DNA of 64,000 nucleotides from Coprobacillus cateniformis (GTDB lineage Bacteria; Bacillota_I; Bacilli_A; Erysipelotrichales; Coprobacillaceae): contig NZ_WSNW01000001.1 in NCBI RefSeq assembly GCF_009767585.1, positions 1,518,090-1,582,089 of the forward strand, read 5' to 3'. Shown one piece after another: positions 43,334 through 52,323 of the stretch. The notes beneath the pieces were generated by a model. The model was not told the origin of the DNA and ran no database searches. It worked only from the letters and a program-made list of their open reading frames with translations. A program made the position numbers and the translations under genes. The first letter of the stretch is position 1. Each line of letters opens with the position of its first letter.

Positions 43334-45780
43334 CTCATTTCTTCCGTCTGTACTGGCGGTCTGGTATCAAAGGCATGGAACAGGTCAGAGAATACAGGGT
43401 GAATCTGGATAACGCCCACACGCCCATACAAATCTTGAAACAGGCATTGTCCGTTTTCCAAATCCCTAAGTCGTTTCTGGTTGCCCTCGTCCTCCTTATC
43501 CACACCAAAAAATTCAAGGGTATTTTTGATTTCTTTTATATCTGTGCTACGAAAGGCAAACTTCAAGCCGATATTGTTCTTCATCTTTTCGTCGTCCACA
43601 TCACCAGAGTTTTGTGTCACAAAGTACACAGCGGCATTCATGGAACGACCAGCACGAATCAGCTTGTTAGAGAGTGCTTTTCCCTGTGCTACCTGCAAGA
43701 ACGTCCACGCTTCGTCCAAATCCACCATCTTGAAAATGCTCCTATCCGAATGGATAAAATCTAAGGCAAAGGTACTGATAACGATAAGCATTGCCACGGA
43801 AAGCAGCTCCATTGTGGTATATTCTTCAAATTTTGTGTCCTTGTCTGGCAATACAAGGTCAGCCACCTGTATGATGTTAAGCTGTCGGTCTAAACTGATG
43901 GATTGTTCCACATCACCGTCCGAGAATAACAGGTGTGCAAAATCATAGTCCGTCATGCTCTCAATATGGTCTGCGATATTCTCTGCCACGAGTGAACCAT
44001 CTTTGCGGAGTTCATCAATGACACGGAGCAGTCCTCTTTTTTTGCTCTGGGTAACAGAACGGATTGCACGCCTTAATACAGGGAACTTCTCACCGTCACG
44101 GGAAGAAATACCTGTAAGGAATGTTAAAATATCAATCGCAAGGCTTTCAGCGTCTTTTGTACGCTTCATAATCACATAAGGGTCAAGAAGTCCTTTGTTC
44201 TTATTCTCGCTGGTAAGGTTGACGATTTTGATTTCATGTGCAATATCGGGTAGTGTTTCCTGCCAGTTGCCACGCTCTGATTTAGGGTCTACAATGACCG
44301 CTTTTCCTCCAAACAGCACCGCATAATAGATGATAAGGTTGTTACAAAATGACTTGCCACCGCCAAGAGAACCAAGAAAAGCGGCAGCTAACGCATTGGT
44401 GACGGAACCCTTAACGCCCTGTGCCGCAAGGCTGGGTTTCAGATATACATTTTTTCCTGTATCAAGGTTATAGCCGATATAGATACCGTCCGTTTCCCCA
44501 AGCTGCTGTGTCGCACCGAATCCAAGTCCAGCCAGAAAGTCAGAAGTGACGTATTGGATATAATCATTGATATATCTTTTGCTGGACGGGATAAACTCAC
44601 CATGCAACCCCAACATATCACCGAATGGGCGTACCAGCTTCACATTCAAATCGTCGTAGAAGTCCTTGACTTCATCACAGCGGCGTTTCAGTTCTTCCAG
44701 AGTATTAGCCGCCACACGGATAACGTAGGACAGCTTATACATGGATTCTTTGGACTGGTCTAAGTTCGTTTCCAGCTCATTGACTGAATCCAGAGCTTCA
44801 ATGACGTTATTTCCTGTTTCGTTGTTGGATTCCCAAGCATGATTATCCAAGTCTTTCAGCTCTTTCTTTTTGTTCCTAACAGTCGTCAGAGCCTTTTTGT
44901 TGGTGACGATTTCCACATTCATAGAAGTGGAAACGGGGAACGTGAATTGCTGTTGCTGATAATAAAATATCTCGCTTGACGGAAAATCCAGCTCACCCAC
45001 GATATTGTTAATCGTGAAGTAGGCAACAAAAGTTGTCTGATCTTCACGCTCAATCTTTAGGTATCGCTGGTTTTCTTCAATCATGCAGCGTGTCGGACGG
45101 ATAAGGTCATATCGCTTCACCAGTGTTTCACGCTTTGACTTTCTTATCGGGAGGTCATAACTGTAATCACTGTAGGCAACGCCGGTATTCCCGTAGATAT
45201 GTTCCAAGAGGTAGCCGAAGTCGTTCTTATCTAGTCTGCGGAACTGAAAGCGGCGTGAGATTTTGCTTTCCAAGAGTTTTTCCATCTTTAGGAAACGGTT
45301 GATTTCATCATTACTCATGGAAACGAAGTCACCCATCAGCTTGTGATTGACTTCATAGATAAAATCCGCAAAGGTCATAGCTGCTGATTTTCGCATACCC
45401 TTGAAGCTGATTTCTTCCTCATTTACCAGCAGCTTGAAGCCAAGAAAAAAGCGGTAGTCAATCTGATTTTCACCAATCATCTCAACCAACGCTTCTGTCT
45501 GTTCATCTACCTTTTTACAGGCAATCTCTTTTAATCTGCCTGTGATTCCCTTTTTGGAACGCTCCTGTACTGCACGCAGGCTGTCCTCTGTGGCAATCTG
45601 TAGGGCATGGATTTTTCCGTCACGGTTCTGGGCGATAAGCTGACGGAAGTTGTCATGCACCATGTATTTTTCTTCTGGTGACAGGAACGAATAATTGTAA
45701 GGTGTCAGCTCATAGTAGGCAAAGCACTCACCGTCATGGTTGAACACCAGATTGTTTTCTATGTACTTAATCGGGAACAT
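43330..45780 (-). CDS. VirB4-like conjugation ATPase (Tn916 Orf16/ConE)
   Basis: An 816-residue ATPase: Walker A FLGSLGGGKSFCNN near 472, Walker B KMVDLDEAWTFLQV near 690, and the motif YFVTQNSGDVDD after it. It powers assembly or operation of the mating channel and works with the Orf15- and Orf17-like proteins. It overlaps orf17 by 14 bases and orf15 by 4 bases, indicating tight translational coupling. Confidence 0.93.
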   Translation of the reverse strand: MFPIKYIENNLVFNHDGECFAYYELTPYNYSFLSPEEKYMVHDNFRQLIAQNRDGKIHALQIATEDSLRAVQERSKKGITGRLKEIACKKVDEQTEALVEMIGENQIDYRFFLGFKLLVNEEEISFKGMRKSAAMTFADFIYEVNHKLMGDFVSMSNDEINRFLKMEKLLESKISRRFQFRRLDKNDFGYLLEHIYGNTGVAYSDYSYDLPIRKSKRETLVKRYDLIRPTRCMIEENQRYLKIEREDQTTFVAYFTINNIVGELDFPSSEIFYYQQQQFTFPVSTSMNVEIVTNKKALTTVRNKKKELKDLDNHAWESNNETGNNVIEALDSVNELETNLDQSKESMYKLSYVIRVAANTLEELKRRCDEVKDFYDDLNVKLVRPFGDMLGLHGEFIPSSKRYINDYIQYVTSDFLAGLGFGATQQLGETDGIYIGYNLDTGKNVYLKPSLAAQGVKGSVTNALAAAFLGSLGGGKSFCNNLIIYYAVLFGGKAVIVDPKSERGNWQETLPDIAHEIKIVNLTSENKNKGLLDPYVIMKRTKDAESLAIDILTFLTGISSRDGEKFPVLRRAIRSVTQSKKRGLLRVIDELRKDGSLVAENIADHIESMTDYDFAHLLFSDGDVEQSISLDRQLNIIQVADLVLPDKDTKFEEYTTMELLSVAMLIVISTFALDFIHSDRSIFKMVDLDEAWTFLQVAQGKALSNKLIRAGRSMNAAVYFVTQNSGDVDDEKMKNNIGLKFAFRSTDIKEIKNTLEFFGVDKEDEGNQKRLRDLENGQCLFQDLYGRVGVIQIHPVFSDLFHAFDTRPPVQTEEMR

Positions 45781-46156
45781 ACATCACACTCCTAACTGCG
45801 GTCACGCTTGTATTGAATTTCTGATTTTTCAGTTTGATAGCTTTTCCTGCATAGGTCACTTTTGGTCGGAGGAAAAAGCTCACACAGGATTTTAGGAATC
45901 CAAAAGGCTTTTTTCCGTCAAAGGTCTTTTGCGATACAAACCAAGTGAACGCCACAGGGATTCCAAAGTATTTGAGAAATGCACCGTCAATCATGTTAAA
46001 GGGCGGCAGCTCCCCAAAGAGAATCACCACAAACAGCGACACCACGAACCAAGCCATCTGACTGAATGTGAGCGGGAACGGGAGCTGAAAGTCGTTGATT
46101 GCATAAATGACTTTTTCCACGCTCCATATGCTTGTATAGCTTTTGATTTTCTTCAA
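45767..46156 (-). CDS. TcpE-family conjugation membrane protein (Tn916 Orf17)
   Basis: A 129-residue protein with two membrane helices in the centre (FSQMAWFVVSLFVVILFGELPPF and the following FLKYFGIPVAFTWFV) and a PFGFLKSCVSFFLRPKVTYAGK segment typical of TcpE/PrgI-like proteins. It probably anchors the VirB4-like ATPase to the membrane. Followed with overlap by that ATPase gene; two hairpins precede it. Confidence 0.88.
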   Translation of the reverse strand: MKKIKSYTSIWSVEKVIYAINDFQLPFPLTFSQMAWFVVSLFVVILFGELPPFNMIDGAFLKYFGIPVAFTWFVSQKTFDGKKPFGFLKSCVSFFLRPKVTYAGKAIKLKNQKFNTSVTAVRSVMYVPD

Positions 46157-46189
46157 TTTTCACAGCTCCTTTCTGTTCTAAAATGGAAA

Positions 46190-46244
46190 CAGCAGCCTAT
46201 GTTTCAAGGCTGCTGCAAAAAAATAACCAGTGTCATTTCACTGG
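46190..46244 (-). terminator. Two tandem hairpins between ardA and the Orf17-like gene
   Basis: CAGCAGCCT / AGGCTGCTG (46190-46198 / 46207-46215) and CCAGTG / CACTGG (46227-46232 / 46239-46244); the second continues into TTATTTTTTT on the minus strand. They probably reduce read-through from the antirestriction genes into the channel genes. Confidence 0.6.
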
Positions 46245-46271
46245 CAGATAAAAAATATTCAGTTGTAATTG

Positions 46272-46760
46272 TTAATACGAGCATTCAAACACGCCATGAT
46301 TGGTGACGACAAAACGCCCCTCTAAATCAAGGTCACGCCCGTAGGCTTCATAGTCTATGTAACTGCGGATTCTGTCTGGTATCTCACCCAGACTTTGACA
46401 TTCATCTATGAAGTAATAGGCAACGTCTGTCATATCGTCACAATCGGGATAATGGATAATATCGTCTGCATGTTCGCACAAATCTTCCAAGCTGCTGTAA
46501 TAGCCTAGCAGTTCCGATAATTCGTCCTGTATGTCCTCTGGTAAGTCCTCCACCATTTCACACAGGCGGTTGACTTCCTCAATGGGTGTGTACTCGTCAA
46601 TCTCAAAGGGTAGCTCATAATCATGGATTGCGTATTCTTCGTATCTGTCATTCAAGCCGATACGTTCTGCCATCTCGTCATAATCAACGGGCGGCGTAAA
46701 CCATGCACCCACAAGCTCACCCTCGTTGTATTTCCCAAGATTGGCGATATAGATTCGCAT
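46272..46760 (-). CDS. ardA: ArdA antirestriction protein (second copy)
   Basis: A 162-residue acidic DNA mimic beginning MRIYIANLGKYNEGELVGAWFTPP, with the family motifs DYELPFEIDEYTPIEEVNRL and a C-terminal YGRDLDLEGRFV. ArdA blocks type I restriction enzymes when the element enters a new host. It follows another, clearly related ardA by 23 bases; the copies are diverged, so they may act on different enzymes. Confidence 0.92.
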   Translation of the reverse strand: MRIYIANLGKYNEGELVGAWFTPPVDYDEMAERIGLNDRYEEYAIHDYELPFEIDEYTPIEEVNRLCEMVEDLPEDIQDELSELLGYYSSLEDLCEHADDIIHYPDCDDMTDVAYYFIDECQSLGEIPDRIRSYIDYEAYGRDLDLEGRFVVTNHGVFECSY

Positions 46761-46783
46761 TTCTTCGATACCACATCACCCCT

Positions 46784-47287
46784 TTACTGATAGCGGAATA
46801 CGCCGCTTGTGGTAAATAAGTATCTGTCGTCCATTTCCAGCTCACTACCATAGGAGTGATAGTCGATATGTTTCAACAGTTCGTGAGGAATCTCACCAAA
46901 AACATATTCTTCACGGATAAGGTATTCTGCCAGAGCTGCACCGTCACCCACATCATAGTAGCGTATCTCGTCCTTGTGGTCGATAAATTCCTCGAAGCTG
47001 GAAAACCATTTCTGCTGAATTGCTTTCATTTCATTGCCGATAGGCGTACCCTCCAATTCCAGCACCATGCGGCAGTTGGCGTTGATTTCCCAGAGTGGCA
47101 TATCACTGTGTAAGTCAAAGGGCAGCTCATAGTCTGCAATCTCAATCTGTTCTTCATGTTCCACGCCGATTTTTTCTCGGACTTCCTCAAAGTCCACAGG
47201 GCAGTTGAACCAAGCACCGGAATATTCTTCGTCACCCTCACGATACGGTTTTGTATTGTTTAACAGGTAGATTCGCATTTCCTGCAT
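46784..47287 (-). CDS. ardA: ArdA antirestriction protein (Tn916 Orf18)
   Basis: A 167-residue acidic protein: MRIYLLNNTKPY near the start, SGAWFNCPVDFEEV, DYELPFDLHSDMPLWEINANC and a terminal YGSELEMDDRYLFTT. Same fold and role as the second copy. A start at the internal ATG 9 bases later is equally possible. It overlaps the small gene 47260-47505 by 28 bases. Confidence 0.92.
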   Translation of the reverse strand: MQEMRIYLLNNTKPYREGDEEYSGAWFNCPVDFEEVREKIGVEHEEQIEIADYELPFDLHSDMPLWEINANCRMVLELEGTPIGNEMKAIQQKWFSSFEEFIDHKDEIRYYDVGDGAALAEYLIREEYVFGEIPHELLKHIDYHSYGSELEMDDRYLFTTSGVFRYQ

Positions 47288-47505
47288 GGTCTGTCACTTC
47301 CTTTCATCATATCCAGTATTCCCATTATAACAGCATAATCTACACCGAATACATAATGAGAAAACTTTTCTAACTGTTCTTTTGGATAATCAAGTGGTGA
47401 GTGCTGCTTGATGATTTCCCACACCATACGTTTGCGGTAGGGAAGGTCGGAAATATTTTCACAGCCGACACGCTCTTTCATATCCTCAAATATATCTGTT
47501 TTCAT
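47260..47505 (-). CDS. Small accessory protein of the element
   Basis: 81 residues from ATG at 47505 (GGAGGACAAC upstream). Sequence features: DIFEDMKERVGCENISDLPY, a helix around HSPLDYPKEQLEKFSHYVFG, and a C-terminal CRKCESTC. I do not recognise the family. Genes of this size precede ardA in many Tn916-like elements; a small regulatory or antirestriction-associated role is possible. Confidence 0.7.
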   Translation of the reverse strand: MKTDIFEDMKERVGCENISDLPYRKRMVWEIIKQHSPLDYPKEQLEKFSHYVFGVDYAVIMGILDMMKGSDRPCRKCESTC

Positions 47506-47572
47506 GTTGTCCTCCAATCTTAAAATTTGCATAGAAAAAGCAGCTAACTCAAAAGAATTAACTGCTCTTTGT

Positions 47573-48169
47573 CTATGATAATTTGATTCCTATTTGTTTC
47601 AAAATTAAAGTAAGTTCTTTTCGCTTTTCTGGGTCTGGTGTTCTGACTAAAGTATATCCTTCTTGCTGTATTTTTCTTAATATATCAAATGTAATATCTG
47701 CTCTAGCATTTAATTTATATAGAGTATCATCCGACATAGGTACTTTACGAAGATACCACCAGAAAGGTAAATCCAATTTACTTTTAGCATATTTTATAGT
47801 GTTGACAAAGTATGTGTCCTCATTATAGTAATTAAAATGTGGTTTGTCCTCTAAAAGATGTTTTTCCATATTTTCATAGAAATCATCTAAATGATTGTCA
47901 ACTAAAATCTTTTCAAGTATTTGAGGAGGAATTTCACTCAAATACTCTGTTATCATACCAGTATTCAAAATATTTAAAGGCGTATAATAATATTTCTTTT
48001 TAGAGGAAAGAACAATGCTCAATACTACACTTTGATTATCAAATGCGTCAAAATATACATTGACATTAACATTGTGATATTGATAGTAAAATTTTAAGCA
48101 AGTAGCCTTTGTTTTTTTAGGAATACTGTTATAAATATCTACTAAATAGGCTTTTGTACTTTCTTTCAC
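47573..48169 (-). CDS. Unrecognised 198-residue cargo protein
   Basis: Starts on GTG at 48169 (AAAGGAG 8 bases upstream). The sequence (KESTKAYLVDIYNSIPKKTK, YYQYHNVNVNVYFDAFDNQS, LPFWWYLRKVPMSDDTLYKL) belongs to no family I know. It is much more AT-rich than the transfer genes around it and sits between the orf19-like and ardA-region genes where Tn916 has none, so it looks like a later insertion. The neighbouring antirestriction genes make a host-takeover or defence role possible, but nothing in the sequence shows it. Confidence 0.7.
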   Translation of the reverse strand: MKESTKAYLVDIYNSIPKKTKATCLKFYYQYHNVNVNVYFDAFDNQSVVLSIVLSSKKKYYYTPLNILNTGMITEYLSEIPPQILEKILVDNHLDDFYENMEKHLLEDKPHFNYYNEDTYFVNTIKYAKSKLDLPFWWYLRKVPMSDDTLYKLNARADITFDILRKIQQEGYTLVRTPDPEKRKELTLILKQIGIKLS

Positions 48170-48228
48170 ACAAAACACTCCTTTCAAATTCTGCTTAAAT
48201 TATACTACTTTTACACAATAAATACAAT

Positions 48229-48450
48229 TTACGCCCCGATAATCTTATTGAATAACTGCAACAGTACGTCTTTTACGCCAGAAGCATTGAATACCAAGCC
48301 GACAGCGATTAAGGCAATCACCAAGAATCCAATCAGTTTAGAAAACTCACGCTTGAATCCGAGATATACGCCGATAACCGCAATCGCCATGAGTACCAAA
48401 CTCTGTGCGTTAGATAAAAACCAGTTGTATAAGTTCTGTCCGAAATTCAT
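48229..48450 (-). CDS. Small membrane conjugation protein (Tn916 Orf19-like)
   Basis: A 73-residue protein with two hydrophobic segments (SLVLMAIAVIGVYLGF and LIGFLVIALIAVGLVFNASG), resembling pilin-like or channel components and in the position and size of Tn916 Orf19. Its ATG overlaps the stop of a 29-residue gene by one base (TAATG), so translation is coupled. Confidence 0.82.
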   Translation of the reverse strand: MNFGQNLYNWFLSNAQSLVLMAIAVIGVYLGFKREFSKLIGFLVIALIAVGLVFNASGVKDVLLQLFNKIIGA

Positions 48451-48539
48451 TATTTTCTGCTCCTTTCCATCATTTCAATTTCTCTTTCTGCGGCTGCTCC
48501 AAGTGAGAACAGGAATAAATCAAATAAGATATGCTTCAT
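48450..48539 (-). CDS. 29-residue peptide gene of the transfer operon
   Basis: ATG at 48539 with CGGAGGAATGACAAC upstream; reads MKHILFDLFLFSLGAAAERE and ends MMERSRK. The hydrophobic N-terminus resembles DUF3789-type micro-proteins found at this spot in related elements. The ribosome site overlaps the relaxase stop, and the stop overlaps the next start, so it is in a translationally coupled chain. Confidence 0.6.
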   Translation of the reverse strand: MKHILFDLFLFSLGAAAEREIEMMERSRK

Positions 48540-48543
48540 GTTG

Positions 48544-49830
48544 TCATTCCTCCGTTTCTGTAATCATTTCCTCTGTGGAAGTTGTCTGCTGTTCAATCAG
48601 CTTTTTGTGACGCTCCGAGAGCTTCGCATGGTCTAAAATGTCTTTGAGATAAGTCGTACCGTTGGTACTGTCAATCTTCTGTAAGACTTTCCAAGTGGGA
48701 GCTACCTGTCTGCTTATCCAGTTGAGCGTCCGAGTGAGCGTATAAGGCTCTGGTTTGGTCGTCAGTTTCAAACGCCCACGATCAGAGCCGATAAAGTACG
48801 CCCATTTCTCATTGGTCTGCCATTCGCTGCGTCTTTTCTCCACCTCCTTGTCAGCGAACCGCATATAACGGTTGATAATGTCAAAAGCGGTACGCTCTGC
48901 GTCATGGTAGGTCAGCAGGTCACGCACCGCATAATAGGCTCGCTCATTTTTCAGCCGGATTTCAAAACGGTTCTTGATTTTCGTATCTTCAATGGGTATA
49001 TCGTATTTCACATACTGCTCATAGTCCTTTTCATAGATACAGAAATAAACCTCTGATTTGAGCGAACCGATATAAAGCGTATTTCCCATTCCGTATCTGT
49101 CCTGTTCATTGCTTCTCACCAGCTCACCGCTGCGGTAGCTCTTGAAGCTGCGGAATACGGAAATACATTCTTCACGGTTGCATTTCTCTGTCAGCTCTGG
49201 AATATCCAAGATTCCTGCCATATCGTTGATGGCAAGGTCAAGACGTTTCATCACACCTCCTTCCACCAGAGCGTCCATGAGAAAGTCATACCAGCTCCTA
49301 TGCTGTGCCAGCAGATAACTTTCCATCTGCCGACAGCCTTTGCCTTTCAGCTCCAGCAGTGTGCCTTTCTCTTTATCGGGTGATGTCAGCACGAACACAT
49401 CACCAAGCACATAATGTTCCGCATAGGAGTAGAATCCGTAGTCCTCATGTATCATTACATCCAGCTTTAATTGCAGAATATCTTCAACAACGTGCCGAAC
49501 GTCCTGTGTGGGGAATCGGATTCTGACGTAATCCAAGACCATTTCCAACGGATTCTCTGGATTCAGCTTTTCCAGAGCGTCCGTGAATTTCCCCTTGATT
49601 TCTTCTGTCAAGGCTACTTTTCCAGATTCAATCCTGCTGACATACTCACGACTGATACCAGCCATGACCGCAAGACGATTCTGGGAAACGCCGTACTGCG
49701 TCCGTTTTTCCTTAAAATCGTTTATCCAATCGGTATCATTCAGTTTCAATCCCTCCAATCGAAAAAGAAATGTGACAGTTACCGATTTTGTCACACTTCT
49801 TTGAATGTTTGAAAAGTCCTCTGTTTTCAA
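48544..49830 (-). CDS. MobT-type relaxase / replication initiator (Tn916 Orf20)
   Basis: A 428-residue protein: N-terminal XRE helix-turn-helix (KEKRTQYGVSQNRLAVMAGISREYVSRIESGK, about 34-65) and a Rep_trans/MobT catalytic domain (YGFYSYAEHYVLGDVFVL, RLDLAINDMAGIL, YDIPIEDTKIKNRFEIRLKNERA). It nicks oriT and starts rolling-circle replication and transfer. A later TTG start near residue 26-29 behind GGAGGG would match Tn916 Orf20 length better than the ATG at 49830. The predicted oriT lies just upstream. Confidence 0.92.
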   Translation of the reverse strand: MKTEDFSNIQRSVTKSVTVTFLFRLEGLKLNDTDWINDFKEKRTQYGVSQNRLAVMAGISREYVSRIESGKVALTEEIKGKFTDALEKLNPENPLEMVLDYVRIRFPTQDVRHVVEDILQLKLDVMIHEDYGFYSYAEHYVLGDVFVLTSPDKEKGTLLELKGKGCRQMESYLLAQHRSWYDFLMDALVEGGVMKRLDLAINDMAGILDIPELTEKCNREECISVFRSFKSYRSGELVRSNEQDRYGMGNTLYIGSLKSEVYFCIYEKDYEQYVKYDIPIEDTKIKNRFEIRLKNERAYYAVRDLLTYHDAERTAFDIINRYMRFADKEVEKRRSEWQTNEKWAYFIGSDRGRLKLTTKPEPYTLTRTLNWISRQVAPTWKVLQKIDSTNGTTYLKDILDHAKLSERHKKLIEQQTTSTEEMITETEE

Positions 49831-49871
49831 GGACTTTTTGATATGTAATTGACTGTTTCCAGATAATTTGT

Positions 49872-49926
49872 GCCCCCCTGTTAGATAACGGGGGCAGATG
49901 GTTGGGGCGGCTTACGCCACCCCAAC
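49872..49926. other. Origin of transfer (oriT)
   Basis: Between the relaxase and FtsK-like genes, as in Tn916. GCCCCCCTGTTAGATAACGG-GGGC (49872-49895) has the C-run/TAAC/G-run form of Tn916 and ICEBs1 nick regions, followed by an inverted repeat GTTGGGGcGGC / GCCaCCCCAAC (49901-49926). The exact nick position is not determined. Confidence 0.8.
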
Positions 49927-49931
49927 ACAGG

Positions 49932-51335
49932 CTAGTCCGTACCTGCGTCTTTCGCTTCGCACGCCGCCTGTCCGTCCTGCCTGTTTTGTGACAATCTTCC
50001 TATCTCTTTTAAAAAGTCATGTCCTTTGGGTACAAGGGGAGTGTAAAACTCGGATATGACACTGTTTCCCGTATCAACATAGCCACGCCCTTTAATCTGC
50101 TTCAAGAAAAAGTCCTTGTCTACTTCACCGAACATCATACTGTACCCAAGCTCCGACATACGCCCAAGAGCCACACGGAAATTGAACTGGTCACGGATTC
50201 CATCACCGAGATACTTTGCGTCTGGACGCTGACAGGCGAGAATGAGAAAATATCCTGCCTGTCGTCCGAGCATGACTATCTGTTTCAGCTTGTTAAGGAC
50301 AGCAGCATTTTCCTTTGTGGTGAGCATTTCCATGAACGCCACATATTCATCAAAAATAAGGAAGTGGGGCGATAGTCCTAAATAGGCATAGTTTTCACCT
50401 GTCCTGTAATTCTCCATGAGCTTCATTGCTTCACTTCTTGCCATCATACCGTCATAGAACCTGTCAATACAGGCGGTTATATCGTCTTTCTTGTACCAGA
50501 CTTCCGGCATGACAACGGACAAATCCGCAAGGTCGGCGTTCTTTGGGTCTAAAATATACATGACCGCATTGCTGCGGAGCAGAGCTTCAATGATAGTAAG
50601 GATAAAGTAGGTTTTACCACCACCAGTGCCGCCAGCAATTAGCATATGTGGGAGCTTGTCATACTCCCACCAGACATTTTTCATCAGACGCAAGCTGCCA
50701 TGTTCAGCCTGTACCTCATTGATAGTGATTCTGTTCGCAATCGTATCATAGAGCAGCACATATTCCACATAGCTGTCTTTCAATTCTTTGGAAACCAGCT
50801 CACAGTATAAGCCTGTTTCCAGCTTCTTTTCCAAGTGTAAAAGCTGGTCTTGATATTTCCCTAATGTAATTTCCGTACGGATATATAAAAGTCCATGCTC
50901 CATATGGTAATACAGTTTTGGAAAATAGGTGATTTTCTCTTTTTTAGTAGTAGCTGGCAAGTCCTTGAAGAATCCGCTATCCTGTGTGGATTCCGATTCA
51001 TACCAGCCATTTTCCAACAGCATACGAGCCAGCTTTTGACGGTGAAAGAGCTGTTTCACTCTGTCATACTGGAATCTGCGATAGAAAAGGGTAGCCAGTA
51101 CACAGACCAAAGCTGCCAAAACGATAGTCATTATCCTATATGGTGTGACCGTCAGATGGACACTGCCATCTTGAAAAAGCGAGATTACTTTCCAGTCCGT
51201 AGTGATGATTGTTTTTAGGTTCAGCAGCATAACCACCGCAAGGAACAGCAGGAGCAACGAACCAGACGAGAAACGAAAAACCAGCGATTTGTCACTGGCT
51301 CTGATACGATTCCCACGTTTATTGAATTGTGGCAT
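49932..51335 (-). CDS. FtsK/SpoIIIE-type coupling protein (Tn916 Orf21)
   Basis: A 467-residue DNA pump: two N-terminal helices (SLLLLFLAVVMLLNL and IMTIVLAALVCVLATLFY), Walker A IAGGTGGGKTYFILT near 237, Walker B HFLIFDEYVAFME near 325, and the Arg-finger region RPDAKYLGDGIRDQFNFRVALG. It couples the relaxase-bound strand to the mating channel. 16 bases after the DUF961 gene, start with AAGGAAAGGA upstream. Confidence 0.92.
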   Translation of the reverse strand: MPQFNKRGNRIRASDKSLVFRFSSGSLLLLFLAVVMLLNLKTIITTDWKVISLFQDGSVHLTVTPYRIMTIVLAALVCVLATLFYRRFQYDRVKQLFHRQKLARMLLENGWYESESTQDSGFFKDLPATTKKEKITYFPKLYYHMEHGLLYIRTEITLGKYQDQLLHLEKKLETGLYCELVSKELKDSYVEYVLLYDTIANRITINEVQAEHGSLRLMKNVWWEYDKLPHMLIAGGTGGGKTYFILTIIEALLRSNAVMYILDPKNADLADLSVVMPEVWYKKDDITACIDRFYDGMMARSEAMKLMENYRTGENYAYLGLSPHFLIFDEYVAFMEMLTTKENAAVLNKLKQIVMLGRQAGYFLILACQRPDAKYLGDGIRDQFNFRVALGRMSELGYSMMFGEVDKDFFLKQIKGRGYVDTGNSVISEFYTPLVPKGHDFLKEIGRLSQNRQDGQAACEAKDAGTD

Positions 51336-51351
51336 AGGCTAAATCCTTTCC

Positions 51352-51744
51352 TTATTTTTTATGCTGTGGCTGCTGCGGATTGTTGGGAGCGTGGTTATTT
51401 CCGGCTGGCTGACCGTTCTTATTCTTCAAGACAATATCATCTGCTTTGATATACCAGTCAACGTCTGCACCTTGAAATGTAGCGGTTGCCACCGTATCAG
51501 CTACAGGATTGATGATTTCCACCTCTGTGTTGTAGTCAAATTCCTTTAACGGAACAGAAGCCGGAATACTCACCTGAATCATGCGTCCTTGCTCCTTACA
51601 CTTCAAATCGTAGGTACGTTCTTTAATTTCTTCAGAAACCGTACCGTCCTCATTTTGAATATGTACCTCTCGTCTTAATGCAGAGAATTTCAATACTCCG
51701 AAAGTCTTTTCCTTGTCTATAATGATTCCGTTTGCTAATCTCAT
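51352..51744 (-). CDS. DUF961/HelP-family protein (Tn916 Orf22)
   Basis: A 130-residue protein with KEKTFGVLKFSALRREVHI and EEIKERTYDLKCKEQGRMIQVSIPA, the DUF961 pattern. ICEBs1 HelP and Tn916 Orf22/Orf23 are single-strand-binding processivity factors for the PcrA helicase during rolling-circle replication. The C-terminal tail is disordered (NNHAPNNPQQPQHKK). 15 bases from the paralogue upstream. Confidence 0.9.
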   Translation of the reverse strand: MRLANGIIIDKEKTFGVLKFSALRREVHIQNEDGTVSEEIKERTYDLKCKEQGRMIQVSIPASVPLKEFDYNTEVEIINPVADTVATATFQGADVDWYIKADDIVLKNKNGQPAGNNHAPNNPQQPQHKK

Positions 51745-51759
51745 AATCTCTGTAACTCC

Positions 51760-52074
51760 TTATGCTTTCACCATATCGTCTGCTGACAGGATATAGTTCG
51801 TGAATCCTCTTGTGCCGATTTTATAACCCTCTGCGGTGATTTTAGGATTGATAAGTTTCACTTTTTCCTCTGATTCAAAGTTCTTCTCACCAGCAGAAGC
51901 GGGCAGCACCACGATAATATCATCTGCCCTCTGTACATCCGAATAAAGGTTGAAGCTACGGGAAACGACCGTCATACGTCCGTTGATCCTACGCTGTTCC
52001 ACCTTATTCTCACCTGCAAACTCCAAATTCCCGAATGTCTTTTCCATGTTTGGGATAACGTGTTTTAATTCCAT
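51760..52074 (-). CDS. DUF961/HelP-family protein (Tn916 Orf23)
   Basis: 104 residues from ATG at 52074 (MELKHVIPNMEKTFGNLEFA), preceded by AAAGAGGTAAACAATTT; a longer frame to 52209 has no ribosome site. Same family as the next gene, sharing KTFG-L-F, the RSFNLYSDVQ block and LPA..GEK.F motifs. Together they are the HelP pair of the element and head the transfer operon. Confidence 0.88.
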   Translation of the reverse strand: MELKHVIPNMEKTFGNLEFAGENKVEQRRINGRMTVVSRSFNLYSDVQRADDIIVVLPASAGEKNFESEEKVKLINPKITAEGYKIGTRGFTNYILSADDMVKA

Positions 52075-52239
52075 AAATTGTTTACCTCTTTTCTTTCTGA
52101 TTTTGATTGATTTGTTATTTAGTGTCATTCTGCTGTCGAGATAATATCTGTCTGCCTGTGAATTATCAAGGGCAAGCGTTGTGCTAAAAGCACCCTTGAC
52201 AATCCCCATTCAGAAAGATAAATCGTAATCAAGCAGAAG

Positions 52240-52305
52240 TTAGATATAGTGTCAGCCACAGACTGACTTTTTTATGATGGGCGGTGAACGGGGCGTTGCT
52301 TTCAT
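52240..52305. promoter_or_regulatory. Leader hairpin and possible 17-residue leader peptide
   Basis: On the minus strand GGGAGGTATCAGCTT precedes an ATG (52305); the frame MKATPRSPPIIKKSVCG ends at 52252. A hairpin GTCAG / CTGAC (52251-52255 / 52263-52267) overlaps its end and has T6 on the plus strand. It lies upstream of the orf23-orf13 operon, where conditional read-through would matter; speculative. Confidence 0.4.
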
Positions 52306-52323
52306 AAGCTGATACCTCCCGTA

